Of a stretch of DNA of 64,000 bases, positions 59,603 to 64,000 are shown piece after piece (within the stretch, counting starts at the first letter, position 1; every line of letters begins with the position of its first letter). The translations under genes were made by a program, and so were the position numbers. The stretch is taken from the NCBI GenBank assembly GCA_045588655.1, contig JAZNEP010000059.1, positions 62,001 to 126,000 of the forward strand, given 5' to 3'. This DNA comes from SVFI01 sp045588655 (GTDB lineage Bacteria; Bacillota; Clostridia; Lachnospirales; Lachnospiraceae). The notes beneath the pieces are model-generated. The model made no database searches and was not told where the DNA came from. It saw only the letters and a list, made by a program, of their open reading frames with translations.

Positions 59603-59976
59603 TTCTCCACCTCTTTCTTTCGAGCATAAATTATTGAAATACTATCTTCAGAAGTTCTTAGGAATAATTCACTAACCCATTCTATATCCTCATTTTCTGC
59701 AATCACTTCCGAATACTCATATTCAGTTTCTACTAATTTATAATAATTGAGGATATCTGCTCGTACTATCATTGCCTCTTTAATATCAGTTATAACAAAA
59801 AGCCAACCTCCATAATCAGTTACTTTCCTGTCACCCCCATATGACGCATCAAGAATTGTTACTATCCTGTCAATTTCCCTCATGATTGCACAGTAGCAAT
59901 CAGCATCTGACACCTTGTCATCTATGTAACTCTGACCATAGATATAGTCAAGTTTGTTCATTATTCTGAGATACAC
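59599..59976 (-). CDS. Conserved hypothetical protein of the element
   Basis: 125 residues, soluble and acidic: DYIYGQSYIDDKVSDADCYC, then DASYGGDRKVTDYGGWLFVI, and a C-terminal VSELFLRTSEDSISIIYAR. Unknown family. Starts with GTG at 59976 (GAGGTGAAGAAGA upstream) and overlaps the previous gene by 29 bases, so expression is coupled. Confidence 0.6.
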   Translation of the reverse strand: MYLRIMNKLDYIYGQSYIDDKVSDADCYCAIMREIDRIVTILDASYGGDRKVTDYGGWLFVITDIKEAMIVRADILNYYKLVETEYEYSEVIAENEDIEWVSELFLRTSEDSISIIYARKKEVEK

Positions 59977-60622
59977 TCTTCTTCACCTCACTTTTTTGCT
60001 TTATATTCTCCTGCTTCACTTGTTTTTTCATGTGCCCTAATTCGCTTTTGAACGGATACTCCGTTGCATACCATCTTTCTCTGCTATATCGCAGTCCGAG
60101 GAAAAGTATATGTGTACCTACACTATCCGTTTCTTCTTGCAGCGCATCACAGGTGAGTTGATAAAGTTTCCCTTTCGGGTATAAATTCTGAAACTCTTCC
60201 AGCACCTTGATTTTGCTCTGAATTGCCACTTGATTACTTGACAGGCTATTTCCCCATCCCACATAGATCCGTACGTCTTTTTCTAATGTTTTCATACGCT
60301 CTTTGATATAAAGCATATTGTCTGAATCTACACACAGCAAATCCTTTGCTTTTAATCTTTCCTTTGAAACGGAAGAAAACAAATTCAGCATATGCACCTT
60401 CTTCCATCCCAATTCTTTCATTCGATTTACCAAGTGAAATGTTGTAACATCCGACACAGTTCCTTCATCCAAACTAATCGTTGGAAACACTTGTATCAAA
60501 ACCACTTCTTCTTTTACGTCTTCATCGTTTACCAACTCCTTGATAATCTCAAACGTCTTTGCATTATCCTCTGAACCGATAACGGTTGTTTCAATAATGC
60601 TCTTCTTCTCCTTTGTTTTCAC
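59948..60622 (-). CDS. DUF1643-like protein
   Basis: About 224 residues. QVFPTISLDEGTVSDVTTFH, MKELGWKKVHMLNLFSSVSK then ERLKAKDLL, DVRIYVGWGNSLSS and the late THILFLGLRYSRERW follow the DUF1643 pattern (N-P-x-D-T ... NLF ... D ... WG), with NP replaced by FPT. DUF1643 occurs in many mobile elements; function unknown. GTG at 60622 follows GGTGG. Basic tail (KKQVKQENIKQKSEVKKS) may bind nucleic acid. Confidence 0.62.
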   Translation of the reverse strand: MKTKEKKSIIETTVIGSEDNAKTFEIIKELVNDEDVKEEVVLIQVFPTISLDEGTVSDVTTFHLVNRMKELGWKKVHMLNLFSSVSKERLKAKDLLCVDSDNMLYIKERMKTLEKDVRIYVGWGNSLSSNQVAIQSKIKVLEEFQNLYPKGKLYQLTCDALQEETDSVGTHILFLGLRYSRERWYATEYPFKSELGHMKKQVKQENIKQKSEVKKSVSQNNEQT

Positions 60623-60626
60623 AACC

Positions 60627-60689
60627 TCACCACCTCTTTTCTTCACACGCTAAAGTAATTTCTGTAACTGGATTCAATATATGAATCAT
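60627..60689 (-). CDS. 20-residue leader ORF
   Basis: MIHILNPVTEITLACEEKRW, with GGAGG 8 bases before its ATG, ending 4 bases before the GTG of the next gene. It probably promotes translation of that gene by coupling or takes part in attenuation with the hairpin upstream. Confidence 0.5.
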   Translation of the reverse strand: MIHILNPVTEITLACEEKRW

Positions 60690-60705
60690 TCTCCCAACCT
60701 CCTGT

Positions 60706-60744
60706 AAAAAAATTTGGAGCAATAGAAATGATTCCTATTACTCC
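60706..60744 (-). terminator. Attenuator at the start of the element operon
   Basis: Minus strand GGAGTAATAG pairs with CTATTGCTCC followed by AAATTTTTTT, just before the leader ORF. Confidence 0.7.
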
Positions 60745-60801
60745 ATCAATTAAATAATATATGACTCTATTTTAGGTTGTTACAGTTTAAATCACATCTG
60801 C

Positions 60802-60823
60802 AAGTGCCCAAGAAGTGGCGGAC
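60802..60823. repeat. Right copy of terminal 22-bp repeat
   Basis: AAGTGCCCAAG followed by AAGTGGCGGAC, two mismatches from the left copy at 53360-53381, in direct orientation and about 160 bases inside the right attachment site. Confidence 0.6.
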
Positions 60824-60891
60824 ACTTTTTCTGTTTAGGGCAGGAATCATTGATGCATTCTTTTTTCACACATTTTTTCTTTCTAAAACAC

Positions 60892-60934
60892 AGACCTGCC
60901 GAACTCCTTATAATTCAAGGAATTCGGCAGGTCT
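60892..60934. repeat. 18-bp inverted repeat near right end
   Basis: AGACCTGCCGAACTCCTT pairs with AAGGAATTCGGCAGGTCT (one wobble) around ATAATTC. No U-run; perhaps an integrase/excisionase site. Confidence 0.6.
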
Positions 60935-60942
60935 GACTGACG

Positions 60943-60978
60943 AAAAAAAGATTCCGTTTCATTTGAAACGAAATCTTT
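60943..60978 (-). terminator. Replacement tRNA terminator carried by the element
   Basis: Minus strand AAAGATTTCGTTTC pairs with GAAACGGAATCTTT around AAAT and is followed by TTTT. It lies 8 bases beyond the tRNA-Gly 3' end inside the element, so it takes over the role of the displaced terminator at 53197. Confidence 0.75.
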
Positions 60979-60983
60979 CTGTA

Positions 60984-61008
60984 AGAGCGCGAGACGGGAC
61001 TCGAACCC
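60984..61008. repeat. Right attachment site (attR) within tRNA-Gly
   Basis: Exact copy of 53243-53267; it covers the last 23 bases of the tRNA (T-arm, acceptor, discriminator) plus two further bases, so integration leaves the tRNA intact. Confidence 0.85.
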
Positions 61009-61058
61009 GCGGCCCCGACCTTGGCAAGGTCGTGCTCCACCAACTGAGCCACTCGCGC
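60986..61058 (-). tRNA. tRNA-Gly(GCC)
   Basis: Cloverleaf: acceptor GCGCGAG/CTCGCGC, D-arm GCTC...GAGC, anticodon stem GACCT/AGGTC with loop TTGCCAA (anticodon GCC), T-arm GCGGG-TTCGAGT-CCCGT, discriminator U. CCA is not encoded. Last of three tRNAs; target of the integrative element. Confidence 0.95.
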
Positions 61059-61100
61059 ATATTCATTTGTATCTGCACTCTGCTAACGCTTTCTGCAGAA

Positions 61101-61171
61101 AGCGGGTGATGGGAATCGAACCCACGTATCCAGCTTGGAAGGCTGGTGTTCTACCATTGAACTACACCCGC
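61101..61171 (-). tRNA. tRNA-Gly(TCC)
   Basis: Acceptor GCGGGTG/CACCCGC, anticodon stem CCAGC/GCTGG with loop CTTCCAA (anticodon UCC), T-arm GTGGG-TTCGATT-CCCAT. Middle tRNA of the cluster; no encoded CCA. Confidence 0.94.
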
Positions 61172-61191
61172 ACGTTAGACTTAAGTCCAAG

Positions 61192-61264
<73 letters not shown>

Positions 61265-61293
61265 AGGTATTCCTGCTCACAAAGCACTTTAAC

Positions 61294-61322
61294 AGTTTAC
61301 CTCGTTTTCTCATGGTTGTCAA
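61294..61322 (-). promoter_or_regulatory. tRNA operon promoter
   Basis: Minus strand TTGACA (61317-61322), 17 bases, TAAACT (61294-61299), about 30 bases before tRNA-Phe. Confidence 0.8.
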
Positions 61323-61354
61323 TAAAAAAATATAATTTTTTGTATAAAAATATT

Positions 61355-62668
61355 TTATATAAACATTACTTTTATCTCTGTACCCTGTGATACCTTACTA
61401 TCCAATCTTAATTCTGCGTGATGTAACGCCACAATATGTTTTACTATTGCCAGTCCAAGTCCTGTTCCGCCTGTCTCTTTTGATCGACTCTTATCGACAC
61501 GATAAAAGCGCTCAAATACCCGCTCCTGATGTTCCAAATCAATTCCGATTCCTGTATCCTTAACCGAAAGATATACATTATCATCTTCTTCATCTACTGT
61601 CACAATGACCTTACCGTTTTCTTTATTGTAACGAATCGCATTATCGCAAAGGTTGTAAAGCACTTCCTCCAGCATCTGTCTGCTACCGTACACAATACAT
61701 TTTCTTCCGATTAGTTCAATTGTGACATTATGCTTTTTGGCATTCAGCTGCAACATTTCCACGCAGACCTGCGCCAGTTCATATAAATCTACCGGCTCAA
61801 ATACAGGCTCAGCGGATGCATCCAGCTCTGACAACCTAATAATATCATTGATAAGTATCAGCATCCGATTGGCACTGCGATGAATCTCCTTTGCAAAGCG
61901 AATCGTGTCACTTTCATTTACCATCCCATTTTCAATCAATTCTGAATACCCGGAAATCGAAGTTAATGGTGTTTTCAGTTCATGCGAAATATTTGCTGTA
62001 AATTCCTGTCGCATATTCGCATTCTTTAAAATATCCATATGTTGTTCATTAATTGTGCGAATCAACGGCTCCAGTTCCGGATAACTTTCTATCTGATCCA
62101 TATGGTTAATATCTGCCGCCATCTCTTCAATCGGTTTCACCATGTTTTTCACAAGCATTCTCGAAAAAAAAGAGCATAACAACAGCAAACCGACAAAAAT
62201 AAAAAGCAATATCGGTACGGAACGAAAAATAATATTTAATGCGCTCGAAGATTTCTTAGCTACTCGGAGAATCGTTCCGTTCTCCATCTTTACTGCATAA
62301 TAATACATATTTTGTGCAAGCGTTTCTGATTTTCGAATATCTTTTCCTTTTCCGTTCTTCATTGCTTCCGCAATTTCTTCACGTTGACGGTGGTTCTCCA
62401 TTTCATTTTCTTCTACCACATTATCAAATAGTACGGTTCCGTCTTCTGAAACAACAGTAATCCGAAGCGCTTCGGCTTCGGATGTAAGTTTATCATTATT
62501 TATGATCGTCTCTAACTGTGCATTTTGCAGTACGATGACATAGGCTCGCAGATCATCAAAGATTTCCTGTTTAAATAGTGTGTAGAAAACTCCAATGAGT
62601 GTCACTAACGTCGCTAAGATTGCAAGAACCGCGATGTACATCATCCGAAGATTTAATTTCTTCTTCAT
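61355..62668 (-). CDS. phoR: PhoR-like sensor histidine kinase
   Basis: 437 residues: two membrane helices (residues ~10-30 and ~150-170) flanking an extracytoplasmic sensor of ~115 residues, a short HAMP-like linker, phospho-His in TANISHELKTPLTSISGYSE, N-box LYNLCDNAIRYN, G1 VKDTGIGIDLE, F-box VFERFYRVD, G2 GTGLGLAIVKHI. Layout matches PhoR of phosphate limitation. Linked to PhoB-like regulator 1 base away and PhoU-domain gene. Symbol inferred from context. Confidence 0.85.
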   Translation of the reverse strand: MKKKLNLRMMYIAVLAILATLVTLIGVFYTLFKQEIFDDLRAYVIVLQNAQLETIINNDKLTSEAEALRITVVSEDGTVLFDNVVEENEMENHRQREEIAEAMKNGKGKDIRKSETLAQNMYYYAVKMENGTILRVAKKSSSALNIIFRSVPILLFIFVGLLLLCSFFSRMLVKNMVKPIEEMAADINHMDQIESYPELEPLIRTINEQHMDILKNANMRQEFTANISHELKTPLTSISGYSELIENGMVNESDTIRFAKEIHRSANRMLILINDIIRLSELDASAEPVFEPVDLYELAQVCVEMLQLNAKKHNVTIELIGRKCIVYGSRQMLEEVLYNLCDNAIRYNKENGKVIVTVDEEDDNVYLSVKDTGIGIDLEHQERVFERFYRVDKSRSKETGGTGLGLAIVKHIVALHHAELRLDSKVSQGTEIKVMFI

Positions 62669-62669
62669 A

Positions 62670-63353
62670 CTAATCCTCTCTTGTCAGGATGTAACCTACA
62701 TTTCTTACTGTTTTTATATAGGAACCGGCATTTTTTAATTTTTTGCGAAGTGTCTTAATATGCATATCCAGCGTTCTTGATTCACCCTCGAAATCAATTC
62801 CCCAAACTTTATCCAGAATCACCTCACGGCTTGTTACTATACCGGCGTTAATGAGCAGAAGCTTAAGAAGCTCATACTCTTTATAAGTCAGCTCGCAGAC
62901 CTGATCCTCTACCGTTACAGTGTGTTTTTCATCTTCCATATGAATGGTCTCAAAAGCAAGAACCAGAGGTGTAGATTCCACTCTCTTGCTACGCCGAAGG
63001 AGTGCTTTCACTCGGGAAATCAACTCCATTACTCCAAAGGGCTTGGTCATATAGTCATCTGCCCCTGTGTCCAATCCTTTGACTTTATCAATCTCCGTTG
63101 TCTTGGCTGTCACCAAAATAATCGGCGGGTCAGATGTCCTTGGATCTGCTTTCAGTTTTCGGATAATCGAAAGACCATCTTCATCCGGTAACATGATATC
63201 GAGCAAAAACAAATCCGGGACTTTTTTTTCCAGCTCACGATAGAATTGTTTGGCACTGGAAAATTCTTTTACCTCGTATCCGATATTTCTCAAAGCAAAG
63301 CTTTCAATCTCTGCAATATTCCTATCATCTTCCACAATATAAATCAGCGCCAT
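62670..63353 (-). CDS. phoB: PhoB/PhoP-like response regulator
   Basis: 227 residues: receiver with VEDDRNIAEIE, phospho-Asp in LFLLDIMLPDEDGLSI, VTAKTTEIDKV, YMTKPFGVMEL; OmpR-type winged helix with LTYKEYELLKLLLINAGIV and TLDMHIKTLRKKLKNAG. Second gene of the operon after the PhoU-domain protein. Probably controls phosphate genes. Confidence 0.9.
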   Translation of the reverse strand: MALIYIVEDDRNIAEIESFALRNIGYEVKEFSSAKQFYRELEKKVPDLFLLDIMLPDEDGLSIIRKLKADPRTSDPPIILVTAKTTEIDKVKGLDTGADDYMTKPFGVMELISRVKALLRRSKRVESTPLVLAFETIHMEDEKHTVTVEDQVCELTYKEYELLKLLLINAGIVTSREVILDKVWGIDFEGESRTLDMHIKTLRKKLKNAGSYIKTVRNVGYILTRED

Positions 63354-63377
63354 TTTCTTCCCCTGTTTTTCTTTTCA

Positions 63378-64000
63378 TTACGGTAACATGTATTTATTCT
63401 GATACATTGCTAAATAATCTTTAAACATCTGATCGTTTGATTTTTTCAGATTATTTACATATTCGTGTGCCTCAAAGTTCTCATCATTGACCTGGAACAG
63501 AGAGAGTGCAATATTGGAACAATGATCGGAAACTCGTTCATAGTTTGTAACAACATCGGATAATATGAATCCCATTTCAACGGTACATTTTCCTTTTCTT
63601 AAACGTTTTACATGACGACTCTTGATCTCTGCCTGTAAATAATCAATTGCATCCTCCAATGGTTCTACCTGAAGTGCTCTTTGAAGATCTCCGGTCTTAA
63701 ATACATCAAATGTAAGCTCCACAATATCTTTCAGCGCTCTGGTAAATATATCCAGCTCTACAGATGCCTTGTTTGAAAATGCCTGTTCTTTCTCGTACAT
63801 CTCTTTTGCAGACTGTACAATATTCACTGCATGGTCACTGATTCGTTCAAAATCTCCGATACAATGGAGAAGTGTATTTAATGTATGAGAGTCTCGTTCT
63901 GATAAATCCTTGCTGCTCAATTTAACAAGGTAATTACCCATTTCATCCTCATATTTATCAATCATCTCTTCCATTTCAATGATTTTTTCAGCTTTTTCAT
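63378..64000 (-). CDS. PhoU-domain C-terminus of a Na/Pi cotransporter-like protein, partial
   Basis: The frame is open to the window edge, so only the C-terminal ~207 residues are seen. Two PhoU three-helix repeats: LNTLLHCIGDFERISDHAVN and SDVVTNYERVSDHCSNIALS carry the E/D-x3-D metal motif (ERISDH, ERVSDH). This tail occurs on NptA-type Na+/phosphate symporters of Firmicutes, with the membrane half upstream. First gene of the phosphate operon with the regulator and kinase. Confidence 0.8.
   Translation of the reverse strand, partial: EKAEKIIEMEEMIDKYEDEMGNYLVKLSSKDLSERDSHTLNTLLHCIGDFERISDHAVNIVQSAKEMYEKEQAFSNKASVELDIFTRALKDIVELTFDVFKTGDLQRALQVEPLEDAIDYLQAEIKSRHVKRLRKGKCTVEMGFILSDVVTNYERVSDHCSNIALSLFQVNDENFEAHEYVNNLKKSNDQMFKDYLAMYQNKYMLP

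Larger units (their letters stand above)
53243..61008. mobile_element. 7.7-kb integrative element in tRNA-Gly(GCC)
   Basis: Bounded by an exact 25-bp direct repeat of the tRNA-Gly 3' end (53243-53267 and 60984-61008). Contains tyrosine integrase, P4/D5-type primase-helicase, SSB-like protein, Xre regulator, small membrane peptides and lipoprotein cargo. Both ends carry a second 22-bp repeat that could be integrase arm sites. No relaxase, coupling protein or phage packaging gene is seen, so it looks like a satellite-type or plasmid-like integrated element. Confidence 0.85.

Overview
The window reads as chromosome of a Gram-positive, low-GC, anaerobic clostridium, most likely a gut Lachnospiraceae. 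The support is indirect: strong GGAGG ribosome sites, sigma-A promoters, rubrerythrin-type oxygen defence, an OFA-family transporter, short clostridial NadB/NadA genes and a ferredoxin-like aldo/keto reductase. No rRNA, CRISPR array or transposase was seen.

Layout. 1-10 kb: the 3' part of prs, then mostly minus-strand housekeeping genes (lipoprotein solute-binding protein, AI-2E-type permease, RluA pseudouridine synthase, methyltransferase, GNAT, HAD). 10-14 kb: NAD synthesis, with nadA divergent from nadB-nadC-niaR; both -35 boxes lie in a repeated motif that is probably the NiaR operator. 14-19.4 kb: a putative RNA-repair locus in which two WYL-domain regulators diverge from rtcB, followed on the rtcB strand by about 0.4 kb of structured non-coding DNA with two tandem tRNA-like folds and a long hairpin, then a slipin/SPFH gene. 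This is the most interesting system here. 19.4-27.4 kb: an accessory region with an ADP-ribosyltransferase-like (DUF3990)/Xre pair, acetyltransferases, a hydrolase, a Nudix enzyme, a TetR gene that has lost its DNA-binding helices, and a repeated intergenic module (terminator, promoter, palindrome). 27.4-34 kb: a two-component system, a Fur/PerR-family regulator with rubrerythrin and a flavin reductase-rubredoxin fusion, and a surface/polysaccharide pair. 34-40 kb: an FtsX-type ABC exporter behind a yybP-ykoY-like riboswitch with two tandem terminators, and a CorC/CNNM membrane protein behind a short leader ORF plus attenuator. 40-53 kb: OFA transporter, aldo/keto reductase, and many small enzymes interspersed with gene fragments. 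53.2-61.0 kb: a 7.7-kb integrative element inserted at the 3' end of tRNA-Gly(GCC), bounded by an exact 25-bp repeat. It carries an integrase, P4/D5-type primase-helicase, SSB-like acidic protein, Xre repressor, two tiny membrane peptides, a large nested inverted repeat and lipoprotein/membrane cargo. 61-64 kb: tRNA-Phe, tRNA-Gly(UCC) and tRNA-Gly(GCC), then a PhoR/PhoB-like system and a PhoU-domain protein cut by the window end.

How genes work together. NiaR probably shuts NAD synthesis on both strands when niacin is plentiful. The WYL proteins probably control rtcB, whose ligase may act on the adjacent tRNA-like RNAs or on damaged tRNAs. The PerR-like repressor probably controls the peroxide-reducing rubrerythrin set. 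Metal-linked leaders appear to control the ABC exporter and CorC operons. The integrative element looks able to excise and perhaps replicate but shows no relaxase or packaging genes.
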